Assembly (NCBI GenBank): GCA_017503885.1
Contig: JAFVSF010000006.1
Span: 1-7,127, forward strand
Direction: 5' to 3'
Origin: Clostridia bacterium
GTDB taxonomy: Bacteria > Bacillota > Clostridia > Christensenellales > Borkfalkiaceae
DNA length: 7,127 bases
The first letter of the stretch is position 1, and each line of letters opens with the position of its first letter. The position numbers were made by a program, and so were the translations under genes. A model generated the notes under the pieces. The model searched no databases. It saw nothing but the letters and a program-made list of their open reading frames with translations, and was not told where the DNA came from. Positions 1 through 6,116 of this stretch are shown here, one piece after another.

Positions 1-146
1 CTAGGGTAAACTTTAATAACGTTGAATACACAATTAGCCCGTATACCGATAGCACGTCGATAAATAAAATGATTTCTACTGCAAGTAGTAATAATATAAC
101 AAACAATAGTTTGTTAGATTTTAAAAATATGTTAAAACGCTTGTAA
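1..146 (+). CDS. 3' end of an unidentified upstream gene (partial)
   Basis: One frame stays open from the window edge (first full codon at base 3) to a TAA at 144-146, while both other plus frames hit stops within the first few codons. The 47 visible residues are rich in Asn, Ser and Thr (for example VEYTISPYTDSTSINK) and end in FKNMLKRL. I do not recognise the family and see no motif or membrane segment. The stop lies 24 bases before the murB ribosome binding site, so this gene could head the murB-whiA-trpS transcription unit. A chance open frame of this length in AT-rich DNA is possible but not very likely. Confidence 0.45.
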   Translation, partial: RVNFNNVEYTISPYTDSTSINKMISTASSNNITNNSLLDFKNMLKRL

Positions 147-169
147 TAATGGCAAATTTATAGTAAAAT

Positions 170-176
170 AGGAGGG
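170..176 (+). promoter_or_regulatory. murB ribosome binding site
   Basis: AGGAGGG lies six bases before the ATG at 183 and is the strongest Shine-Dalgarno match in the housekeeping block, so it decides the murB start. I see no convincing promoter directly upstream: the only -35/-10-like pair (TTGTAA at 141, TAAAAT at 164) would start transcription inside this site. murB is therefore probably transcribed from further upstream. Confidence 0.85.
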
Positions 177-182
177 AGCATA

Positions 183-1088
183 ATGTTCAACGTGGAGCAT
201 TTTGTCGATTTTTTCAATAAAAGCGGTATTTTGTGTAAGCAAAAATACAGTCTTAAAGATAAAAACACTTACAAAACGGGAGGTTTGGCAAAATTAGCAG
301 TCTTCCCAAATTCTATCGAGCAAGCAAGAACGGCTATAGACTTTATAAAAAGTCAAGACGTAGATTATTCGATTTTAGGTGCTGGGTCTAACGTGCTTGT
401 TTCCGATAGTGGTTATGACGGCGTGTTAATTTCTACCGACAATCTTAAAGGTATTTCAATAAACGGCAATTTGGTAACGTGCTACGCTGGAGAAAAAGTT
501 TGCGATTTTTTAAAACAAGCACTTTACAATAGTTTGGGTGGGGTTGAATTTTTAAACGGAATTCCTGCAAGCGTAGGTGGAATAGTTACAATGAACGCTG
601 GATGTTTTGGCAAAAACGTGGGCGACTACGTGTCTTACGTCGTATCGTCTAGTGGGATTTATAGTTTTGCAGATTGCGAATTTGGTTATCGCACCAGTCG
701 GTTTAAGGTTAATAAAGATATGGTAATATCCGTTTGCTTTAATCTTGAAAACGTTGAGTACGATCAATCCGAAAGCAAGGCAGAATATTTTATAAAATTA
801 AGAAAAAATAAGCAACCAAAAGGCAGGTCTTGTGGCAGTGTTTTTAAAAACGACGGCTACTATGCAGGCAAGGTAATAGAAGGTTGCAACTTAAAAGGTT
901 TTAAACTAGGCACGGCAAGGGTTTCGGAGCGTCATGCAAACTTTATATTAGCCGACCAAAATGCAAAAAGTAGCGATATAAGGCGATTAATTGCATATAT
1001 CAAGCAAACAGTAAAAGAAAAATGTGGTATTTTACTGCAAGAGGAAATAGAATATTTAGGTAAATTTAAGGATGAAGATTACACTTGA
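183..1088 (+). CDS. murB: UDP-N-acetylenolpyruvoylglucosamine reductase (MurB)
   Basis: MurB is the cytoplasmic FAD/NADPH enzyme that reduces UDP-GlcNAc-enolpyruvate to UDP-MurNAc, the second committed step of peptidoglycan synthesis. The 301 residues match the usual length of the shorter (type II) MurB class. FAD-binding signatures are visible: YKTGG near 30-34, ILGAGSNVLVSD near 64-75 and GIPASVGGIVTMNAG near 126-140. Catalytic positions are present: Arg170 in GYRTSRF, Ser219 in CGSVFKN (proton donor) and Glu288 near the C-terminus in LQEEIEYLG. The start is fixed by an AGGAGGG ribosome binding site at 170-176, six bases before the ATG. The 3' end overlaps the next gene by 17 bases, indicating co-transcription. 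No key residue is missing. Confidence 0.97.
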   Translation: MFNVEHFVDFFNKSGILCKQKYSLKDKNTYKTGGLAKLAVFPNSIEQARTAIDFIKSQDVDYSILGAGSNVLVSDSGYDGVLISTDNLKGISINGNLVTCYAGEKVCDFLKQALYNSLGGVEFLNGIPASVGGIVTMNAGCFGKNVGDYVSYVVSSSGIYSFADCEFGYRTSRFKVNKDMVISVCFNLENVEYDQSESKAEYFIKLRKNKQPKGRSCGSVFKNDGYYAGKVIEGCNLKGFKLGTARVSERHANFILADQNAKSSDIRRLIAYIKQTVKEKCGILLQEEIEYLGKFKDEDYT

Positions 1089-1854
1089 TTTACATACCCA
1101 TACGACTTATAGTCACGGCAAGGGGAGCATATTAGAAAACGCAATTTCTGCAAAGGAAAAAGGCGTAGAAGGGATAGCGATTACCGACCATGGTTTTTCG
1201 CATCCTGCCTTTGGCATGCGTAGAAGAAAACTTGACAAAATGCGTATCGAGTGCGACAATGCCGAAAAGCAAACAGGTGTAAAAGTCCTTTTGGGAATAG
1301 AGTCTAATATTCGAGGAAAAGACGGTACGATAGACGTTAAACCTACGGACTATGCTAAACTAGACGTGGTTTTGGCAGGTGTGCATAAGTTTATTATGTA
1401 TAAATCGCTTGGCGATGTTAACAAGTTGCTTCTTAAGAATATGTGGCACGACAAATTTAAGACAAAGGCATCGGACAAGCTTATAAAATACAATACCGAG
1501 TGTTACGTAAACGCTGTAAAAAATAATCCTATCGACGTTTTAACTCACGTTGGCTACGGATGTGCGTGTAATGCAGTGGAAGTTGCAAAAGCTTGTGCAG
1601 ATTACGGCACTCTGTTTGAAATAAGCACCAAGAAAAATCCTCTTACTGACGAAGAGTGGCAAGGGGTTATTGATACGGGCGTTAATTTTGTGCTTGATAG
1701 CGATGCGCACTCGGTTGAAAGAATAGGCGATACGGCACTTTTTGAAGACCTTTTGAAAAGGGTAAATTTCCCAACGGAAAGAATTATGAACGTAGACGGC
1801 AGAGTGCCAACCTTGCGATTTGCCGAGTTAAAAAAACAAAAAGGAATAGAGTGA
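1072..1854 (+). CDS. PHP-domain metal-dependent phosphoesterase (YcdX-like)
   Basis: The protein has 260 residues and the metal-binding signatures of the polymerase-and-histidinol-phosphatase (PHP) superfamily in order: DLHTHTTYSHG at 6-16, TDHG at 38-41, GIESN at 75-79, His105, His159 in LTHVGYG and DSDAH at 209-213. The His and Asp/Glu residues of such motifs bind a trinuclear metal site that hydrolyses phosphate esters. The substrate cannot be told from sequence. It is a stand-alone PHP protein with no polymerase or exonuclease domain, closest in layout to YcdX-type phosphatases. The start overlaps the murB end by 17 bases in another frame, and the stop is one base before whiA, so expression is probably coupled. 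The local ribosome binding site is weak (AGG about 12 bases upstream), which suits translational coupling. PHP genes near murB and whiA are common in Clostridia. Confidence 0.9.
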   Translation: MKITLDLHTHTTYSHGKGSILENAISAKEKGVEGIAITDHGFSHPAFGMRRRKLDKMRIECDNAEKQTGVKVLLGIESNIRGKDGTIDVKPTDYAKLDVVLAGVHKFIMYKSLGDVNKLLLKNMWHDKFKTKASDKLIKYNTECYVNAVKNNPIDVLTHVGYGCACNAVEVAKACADYGTLFEISTKKNPLTDEEWQGVIDTGVNFVLDSDAHSVERIGDTALFEDLLKRVNFPTERIMNVDGRVPTLRFAELKKQKGIE

Positions 1855-1855
1855 G

Positions 1856-2797
1856 ATGAATTTTTCTGAAGAGGTAAAATCAGAGATTTTAAAAATTGAA
1901 CACACCTCGCTCTGTTGCAAAAAGGCACTGCTTTCTGCATTTTTAAGGACTGCAGGTTCGGTAGGCGTTAGGGGTGGAAATATCGGTATAGAAATGGCTA
2001 CCGATATTGAAGAAACTGCAAGAGAAATTTCTAAGGTTATAACCTCTCTTTACGGACTTACGCCAAAGATTGAAAGCATGGTGGACAAGCCTAGGAGGAA
2101 AAAACGCACTACGTTTTCTTGTATAGAAGAAAACAGCATTTTTCTTTTGATAGACCTTGGAATTATCGAGGTAGATGAAGACGGAGCAAATATAAAATTA
2201 AATATAAATTGGGAAACGGTAGAAGACGATTGTTGTAAAGCCTCGTATATACGAGGTGCGTTTTTAGGTAGTGGTAGCGTTACTCTTCCAAAATCCGACG
2301 GCAGTTCAACTACTGGATATCATTTGGAGTTTGTGTTTACGAATTATCAAACGGCAACCGACTTTTGCGAAATATTAAGCGAAGTCTATTTAATGCCAAA
2401 ACTAATAGAGCGAAAGGATACGTTTATAGTTTATTTAAAAACTATTGATGAAATAGCCGAACTTTTAGCAGTAATGGGTGCTAATAACGCAGTTGAAAAA
2501 ATTGCAAAACTAGCAACGCTAAAAGAAGAAAAAAATAATTATAATCGTAAATTGAACTGCGAAATTTCAAATATGTCAAAGCAAATGGGTGCATCTGCTA
2601 AACAAATAAACGCAGTTAATAAAATAGACCAAGTAATGGGTGTTAAAGAACTTCCAGACAAATTGCGAGTCGTAGCCGAAGCAAGGCTAAAAAATAAAAA
2701 TTTAACTTTATCCGAACTTGCTGACAAGTTAAAAATCACAAAGAGTTGTTTAAATCATAGACTTAGAAAAATAGTGGAAATTTCAGAAAATCTTTAG
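1856..2797 (+). CDS. whiA: DNA-binding protein WhiA
   Basis: WhiA is a conserved Gram-positive DNA-binding protein, linked to sporulation-septation control in actinomycetes and to cell division and chromosome segregation in Bacillus. The 313 residues show the expected layout: an N-terminal pair of degenerate LAGLIDADG homing-endonuclease folds (about residues 19-36, CCKKALLSAFLRTAGSV, and 126-143, with YIRGAFLGSGSV) and a C-terminal helix-turn-helix at about 282-307 (LTLSELADKLKITKSCLNHRL), preceded by the conserved RKLNCEISNMSKQ stretch at 231-243. Its ATG follows the PHP stop by one base. AAGGAA about ten bases upstream, inside the end of the PHP gene, can serve as ribosome binding site. 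Its usual partners rapZ and yvcK are not between it and the PHP gene. Confidence 0.96.
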   Translation: MNFSEEVKSEILKIEHTSLCCKKALLSAFLRTAGSVGVRGGNIGIEMATDIEETAREISKVITSLYGLTPKIESMVDKPRRKKRTTFSCIEENSIFLLIDLGIIEVDEDGANIKLNINWETVEDDCCKASYIRGAFLGSGSVTLPKSDGSSTTGYHLEFVFTNYQTATDFCEILSEVYLMPKLIERKDTFIVYLKTIDEIAELLAVMGANNAVEKIAKLATLKEEKNNYNRKLNCEISNMSKQMGASAKQINAVNKIDQVMGVKELPDKLRVVAEARLKNKNLTLSELADKLKITKSCLNHRLRKIVEISENL

Positions 2798-2806
2798 GAG
2801 AAAAAT

Positions 2807-3892
2807 ATGGCAAAAATTATTTTAACGGGCGATAGGCCAACGGGCAGACTTCACGTAGGACATTACGTTGGCTCGCTTTCAAGAAGGGTAGAAATTCAGC
2901 GTCAAGGCGATTACGACCAAATGTACGTTATGATAGCCGATGCACAAGCGTTAACAGATAATGCTGAAAATCCCGAAAAGGTAAGACAAAATATTATCGA
3001 GGTTGCACTTGACTATCTCTCTTGTGGCTTAGATCCCGAAAAAGTTACGATATTTATACAATCACAAGTACCAGAACTTACAGAACTTGCTTTTTATTAT
3101 ATGAATCTCGTAACAGTATCAAGACTTTAACGTAACCCAACGGTTAAAAACGAAATTCAAATGAGAAACTTTGAAACGAGTATTCCAGTAGGCTTTTTCA
3201 CTTATCCAATAAGCCAAGCCTCGGATATAACTGCGTTTAAGGCAAACATCGTGCCAGTAGGCGAAGACCAACTCCCTATGATAGAACAAACTAACGAAAT
3301 AGTTAGGAAGTTCAATTCGGTTTACGGCGAAACTTTAGTCGAGGCAAAAGCTGTTCTTCCTGAAAGAAAGGTTTGTTTAAGACTTCCTGGAACTGACGGC
3401 AAGGCAAAGATGAGCAAGTCGCTCGGTAACTGTATTTATCTTGCAGATACTCCAGAGGCAGTTAAACAAAGTGTAATGAGTATGTATACCGATCCTGACC
3501 ATATCAAGGTAACAGATCCAGGTAAACTTGAGGGTAACGTGGTGTTTACTTATCTCGATGCGTTTGCAACCGACGAGCATTTTGAAAGATTTTTACCAGA
3601 ATATAAAAATCTCGACGAACTTAAGGCTCACTACACAAGAGGTGGTCTTGGCGATATGAAGGTTAAGAGATTTTTAAATGCAGTGCTTGAAGATATTTTA
3701 TCTCCAATTAGAGCAAGAAGAAAAGAGTACGAAAAAGATATTCCTGCCGTATACGAAATTCTTAAAAAGGGTAGCGAAAAAGCAAGGGCAGTTGCATCTA
3801 AAACTTTAGAAGACGTTAAAAATGCTATGAAAATCAATTATTTTTCCGATAGTGAGCTTATTAAAGTTCAAAGTGAAAAATATTCGGGATAG
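2807..3892 (+). pseudogene. trpS: Tryptophanyl-tRNA synthetase with one in-frame TAA
   Basis: TrpS charges tRNA-Trp with tryptophan in the cytoplasm and is normally essential. The reading frame from ATG 2807 to TAG 3892 is a near full-length class I synthetase: LTGDRPTGRLHVGHYVGSL at 6-24 (HIGH-type motif HVGH, 16-19), QSQVPELTEL, then GEDQLPMIEQT and KMSKS at 201-205. It is broken only by a TAA at 3128-3130 (codon 108), with the same frame continuing as RNPTVKNEIQMRNFETSIP. The family normally reads RLERNPTVK here, so one G-to-T change (GAA to TAA) explains the break. No base is gained or lost. AGGAG at 2796-2800 overlaps the whiA stop and gives a well-placed start. It could be a sequencing or assembly error, a true nonsense allele with another trpS elsewhere, or read-through; the sequence cannot decide. 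Confidence 0.9.
3128..3130 (+). other. Premature in-frame TAA in trpS
   Basis: The codons read AGA-CTT-TAA-CGT-AAC-CCA, translating as R-L-stop-R-N-P. The flanking residues match the TrpS family without a gap, so the TAA replaces a single sense codon, expected to be Glu (GAA). The break falls between the HIGH-like and KMSKS motifs, so neither half could be active alone. The next in-frame ATG (3161) has no Shine-Dalgarno sequence. Confidence 0.92.
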
Positions 3893-3894
3893 TA

Positions 3895-3924
3895 TTGACA
3901 AAAGTAGCTTATATAAAGTATACT
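3895..3924 (+). promoter_or_regulatory. Sigma-A-type promoter for the acidic repeat protein
   Basis: A perfect -35 box TTGACA (3895-3900) is followed after 18 bases by a -10 box TATACT (3919-3924). It starts two bases after the trpS stop codon. Transcription would begin near 3931, about 23 bases before the ATG, leaving room for the AGGAG ribosome binding site at 3943-3947. This separates the downstream gene from the murB-trpS unit, although read-through is possible because no terminator hairpin is visible between them. Confidence 0.8.
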
Positions 3925-3953
3925 AAATGTGTAATAATGCATAGGAGAAAACT

Positions 3954-5285
3954 ATGGCAAATATAAATAATAAAAGAAAAAGACCAAAAATTCGCTTGCA
4001 ATCAACCGTGATTGCTCCAAAAGTTATAGAAGAAGAGGTTTTAGAGCCTATTTTAGAAGAACCAACTGAAGAGGTTGAAAAACAATCTCCCGTTGAAGAA
4101 ATGGTAGTTGAAACCCCTATCGAAGAGGTTGAAGAAACTCCTGTTGAAGAACTTGTTGAAGAGGTTGAAGAAACTCCTGTTGAAGAGACTATCGAAGAGA
4201 CTGACGTTGAAGAAGTTCCTCTTGAAATGTCAGAGGAAGAAATGCAAGTTGCTTTAGATGAAGAGGGTAGTTTAGACGGTACGGCAGAAGAGGTTGAAGA
4301 ACTCGCAAACGAAGAGGTTGAAGAGCTTGCTCCAGTGGTAGAGGAAACCCCAGTAGAAGAGCCTGCTCCAGTAGTAGAAGAAACTCCAGTTGAAGAGCCT
4401 GCTCCAGTAGTTGAAGAAACCCCAGCTGAAGAGCCAGCTCCAGTAGTGGAAGAAACTCCAGTTGAAGAGCCAGCTCTAGTAGTGGAAGAAACTCCAGTTG
4501 AAGAGCCTGCTCCAGTAGTGGAAGAAATTCCAGTTGAAGAGCCTGCTCCAGTAGTAGAGGAAACTCCAGTTGAAGAGCCTGCTCCAGTAGTAGAGGAAAC
4601 TCCAGTTGAAGAGCCTGCTCCAATAGTAGAGGAAACTCCTGTTGAAGAGGCTGAAGAGGATGCTGAAGAAGAAAAGGTGGAAGAAGCACCTAAAAAAGAT
4701 GAATTTAAACTTACAGCACCTCAAAATCTTGAAGAAATTTTAGCAAACATTTGCACGAAGCGTGCTAGAAAACTTATATATCGCCCAGCCGACGTAATAT
4801 TCTCACATACTACGACTGTTTTAGGTACAGACAAGGCTAACGATGAAAAGATTAAAATTAAGAGCATTTTAGACGCTGAAATTAAGCAAGGTGTAAAACT
4901 TGGCTATCTTGATAAGTTCGACGGCTTAAAGATGAGCGAACTTAAAGAAGAATACGAAAACGATGTCGTTTACGAATATGCAGACCAAGAGTTTAAGCGT
5001 ACTGGTATTTTATTAGACGGCGATAAAGTTAAAGTTTACGTATACGATTGGGATTTAAAGGCTTGCCATCACGTTGGTTATATTGATGAAGAAAGTGCAA
5101 ACCTTGTAAAACCATACATAATCGATAGAGAAAAATACAGTTTTGATATCAATGGTATTATAGTTGGTGGCAAATACAAAAAGATTATCAAAGATGAAAA
5201 GTCTGGCAAGATTACCGTAGAAAAAGGTAATGATGGCAACTTGGGGTTGGAGATAGATATTAATATTATTGCTCGCAAAGATTAA
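3954..5285 (+). CDS. Acidic Pro/Val/Glu-repeat protein with HIRAN-like C-terminal domain
   Basis: The 443-residue product has three parts. Residues 1-24 are basic (NKRKRPKIRLQ). Residues 25-245 are strongly acidic and low complexity: degenerate EEVEETPVEE-type units, then nine tandem 12-mers (PAPVVEETPVEE, 125-232). Residues 250-443 look folded. The C-terminal end has GILLDGDKVKVYVYDWDL from residue 351, then HHVGYIDEESANLVKPYI around 372-389 and a closing GLEIDINI. The spacing 'VGYI...A..L.P' with a later Gly-Gly turn recalls HIRAN domains, which bind DNA or accompany nucleic-acid enzymes, but the usual N-P-x-D segment is not evident. No signal peptide or membrane helix is visible, so a cytoplasmic location is inferred. 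AGGAG six bases before the ATG fixes the start. The function is unknown; the acidic region may be a flexible spacer. Confidence 0.88.
   Translation: MANINNKRKRPKIRLQSTVIAPKVIEEEVLEPILEEPTEEVEKQSPVEEMVVETPIEEVEETPVEELVEEVEETPVEETIEETDVEEVPLEMSEEEMQVALDEEGSLDGTAEEVEELANEEVEELAPVVEETPVEEPAPVVEETPVEEPAPVVEETPAEEPAPVVEETPVEEPALVVEETPVEEPAPVVEEIPVEEPAPVVEETPVEEPAPVVEETPVEEPAPIVEETPVEEAEEDAEEEKVEEAPKKDEFKLTAPQNLEEILANICTKRARKLIYRPADVIFSHTTTVLGTDKANDEKIKIKSILDAEIKQGVKLGYLDKFDGLKMSELKEEYENDVVYEYADQEFKRTGILLDGDKVKVYVYDWDLKACHHVGYIDEESANLVKPYIIDREKYSFDINGIIVGGKYKKIIKDEKSGKITVEKGNDGNLGLEIDINIIARKD
4326..4649 (+). repeat. Nine in-frame 36-bp tandem repeats (12-residue unit)
   Basis: Nine consecutive 36-bp units encode PAPVVEETPVEE with few changes: Leu for the first Pro in unit 1, Ala for Val in unit 3, Leu for Pro in unit 5, Ile for Thr in unit 6, Ile for Val in unit 9. 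Units 7 (4542-4577) and 8 (4578-4613) are identical at the nucleotide level, pointing to recent duplication by slippage or recombination. Older degenerate copies of the same theme lie upstream at about 4080-4200. The unit is a multiple of three, so copy-number changes keep the frame. Confidence 0.95.
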
Positions 5286-5413
5286 TTTTAAAGGCGTATA
5301 AACTTCGGTATGCTGTGTTTCTACAAATTGCTCTTGACTGGGATGACCAACAAGGTCTATCCCATCCAATATCAATTTGTGAGCCTTGCCTACCTTGTTT
5401 CTCCCCCTTTAAA
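5286..5413 (+). repeat. Structured repeat unit A (128 bp)
   Basis: This unit begins immediately after the stop codon of the acidic repeat protein. It is bounded by TTTAAAGG (5287-5294) and CCTTTAAA (5406-5413), an 8-bp inverted repeat. It aligns along its whole length with unit B, which is also 128 bp. A stem lies at 5339-5364: TGGGAT+GACC, loop AACAA, GGTC, bulged T, ATCCCA. A later GAGCCTTG matches the 3' half of the other copies. Strand is arbitrary. No terminator T-run follows the upstream gene, so this unit may also serve as its 3' end. A reading frame of 75 codons across A and B is judged spurious. Confidence 0.75.
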
Positions 5414-5415
5414 TC

Positions 5416-5543
5416 TTTTAAAGGCTTATATACTTCGCACACCTGCGTTTACTGTTTCGCCCTCAAAACCTTGGTGACCAACAAGGTCTACCAAGTCTTT
5501 TCTGGCTCACGAGCCTTGGTGTGCTCGCATCTAAACCTTTAAA
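5416..5543 (+). repeat. Structured repeat unit B (128 bp)
   Basis: Second full unit, again bounded by TTTAAAGG (5417-5424) and CCTTTAAA (5536-5543) and separated from unit A by two bases. Its left part (GGCTTATATACTTCG) matches unit A's GGCGTATAAACTTCG. Its right part contains a 45-bp core (5475-5519) identical to unit C. The stem at 5470-5495 is CTTGGT+GACC, loop AACAA, GGTC, bulged T, ACCAAG. A second hairpin is GGCT-CACG-AGCC (5504-5515). CCAAG (5491-5495) can pair either with CTTGG upstream (5470-5474) or with CTTGG downstream (5515-5519), so two folds compete. Confidence 0.8.
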
Positions 5544-5660
5544 CTCGCTTTATAAGAGTGAAGAAAACAATGGGATGCAACGTCACGTTGCTGACCAACA
5601 AGGTCTACCAAGTCTTTTCTGGCTCACGAGCCTTGGCAAACTCGCATCTAATCCTTTAAA
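5544..5660 (+). repeat. Hybrid repeat unit C (different left module, same right module)
   Basis: The right part (5592-5660) is the same module as in unit B: 45 identical bases (5592-5636), then CTCGCATCTAA and CCTTTAAA at 5653-5660. The left part (5544-5591) is unrelated to the left parts of A and B but matches the partial unit D: CTCGCTTTATAAGAGTGAA here against CTCACTTTGTAAGAGTTGAA there. It includes the hairpin GCAACG-TCA-CGTTGC (5577-5591). This shows the array is modular rather than a simple tandem repeat. Confidence 0.75.
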
Positions 5661-5706
5661 TCTCACTTTGTAAGAGTTGAAAAAACAAGTGTGGGGCGTA
5701 ACGCTC
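5661..5706 (+). repeat. Partial repeat unit D (left module only)
   Basis: This stretch repeats the left module of unit C (CTCACTTTGTAAGAGTTGAA, then AAACAAGTGTGGGGCG) and ends in a small hairpin GCG-TAA-CGC within 5696-5704. The right module with the GACCAACAAGGTC stem is absent. AACGCT (5700-5705) can instead pair with AGCGTT (5716-5721), so two local folds exclude each other. Beyond it the sequence is unique and leads to the membrane-protein gene. Confidence 0.6.
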
Positions 5707-5723
5707 TAAATCAATTAGCGTTT

Positions 5724-5755
5724 AATATTAGGTTAAGAATAATAACCTAGATATT
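5724..5755 (+). promoter_or_regulatory. Bulged 12-bp hairpin upstream of the membrane-protein gene
   Basis: AATATTAGGTTA (5724-5735) pairs with TAACCTA-G-ATATT (5743-5755) over 12 base pairs with one bulged G (5750) and a 7-base loop. No T-run follows, so it is not a standard terminator. It lies 55 bases before the ATG at 5811. It could be a protein-binding site, a leader-RNA structure or a remnant of the adjacent repeats. A second small hairpin, CACC-TTT-GGTG (5780-5790), sits just before the ribosome binding site. I found no clear promoter in this stretch. Confidence 0.5.
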
Positions 5756-5810
5756 AGCAAATACATAATATATAAATAACACCTTTGGTGAATAAAAAGG
5801 AGGCAAAAAA

Positions 5811-6065
5811 ATGAAAAACTATTTCCCATTATCTTTTAAGTATTCAAAAGACCTCGTTAGCATGATTATCGGTATAATCATTTACCTTGTAGTTGCTGCT
5901 GTTGCAGGTGTACTTATTTGGATTGCTGGTCTTTTAGGTGGTTGGATTCCTGTAGCAGGTGTAATTCTCGGTTGGATTCTTAGAATAGTAAGCATAATCG
6001 TAGAAGTTTATACGCTTGCAGGTATAGTAATTTTAGTTCTTGCATTTTTAAAAATTGTTAAATAA
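5811..6065 (+). CDS. Small hydrophobic membrane protein
   Basis: The 84-residue protein is almost entirely hydrophobic after a short polar start (MKNYFPLSFKYSKD). Membrane segments are likely at about 17-42 (rich in Ile, Val and Ala), 44-60 (WIPVAGVILGWILRIV) and 63-82 (ending LVLAFLKIVK), giving two or three helices linked by glycine-rich turns. There is no cleavable signal peptide or catalytic motif. Similar small multi-helix proteins of unknown function are common in Clostridia; I cannot assign a role. AAGGAGG (5797-5803) seven bases before the ATG gives strong support to the start. The gene stands alone, with structured repeats upstream and a terminator directly downstream. Confidence 0.85.
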   Translation: MKNYFPLSFKYSKDLVSMIIGIIIYLVVAAVAGVLIWIAGLLGGWIPVAGVILGWILRIVSIIVEVYTLAGIVILVLAFLKIVK

Positions 6066-6081
6066 TTATTAAAAATACAAA

Positions 6082-6113
6082 AAACGGCGTTGCAGTTTTT
6101 CGCAACGCCGTTT
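6082..6113. terminator. Bidirectional intrinsic terminator
   Basis: AAACGGCGTTGC (6082-6093) and GCAACGCCGTTT (6102-6113) form a perfect, GC-rich 12-bp stem with an 8-base loop. It lies between two convergent genes, 16 bases after the membrane-protein stop and 3 bases after the XRE gene stop. On the minus strand the stem runs into a T-rich tract (TTTTTTGTATTTTT), the stronger side. On the plus strand it is followed by TTTGCTTT. Confidence 0.92.
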
Positions 6114-6116
6114 GCT

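Noticed and set aside
141..169. Promoter directly upstream of murB (TTGTAA, 17 bases, TAAAAT)
   Set aside because: Transcription would begin within or after the ribosome binding site at 170-176, so it could not express murB properly.
552..767. Minus-strand frame inside murB, and similar antisense frames inside the PHP, whiA, trpS and acidic-protein genes
   Set aside because: All lie wholly or mostly opposite well-supported genes, lack ribosome binding sites and show no recognisable domains.
3161..3892. Second half of trpS as an independent gene starting at ATG 3161
   Set aside because: It is in the same frame as the first half, lacks a Shine-Dalgarno sequence, and would lack the HIGH motif and ATP-site start of the fold.
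4189..4724. Long open frames on the minus strand (Leu/Gln/Phe-rich, up to 166 codons)
   Set aside because: They are produced by the 36-bp repeats of the acidic protein gene, which keep complementary frames open; they have no ribosome binding site and only low-complexity content.
5315..5542. 75-codon plus-strand open frame across repeat units A and B
   Set aside because: No ribosome binding site. The two repeat copies are read out of phase with a conserved protein, and conservation follows stem pairing. Another frame of the core reads DQQGLPSLFWLTSLG in both B and C, but only because the DNA is identical.
5286..5706. CRISPR array
   Set aside because: The units are about 117-128 bp, similar along their length rather than short repeats with unique spacers of constant size, and no cas genes are in the window.
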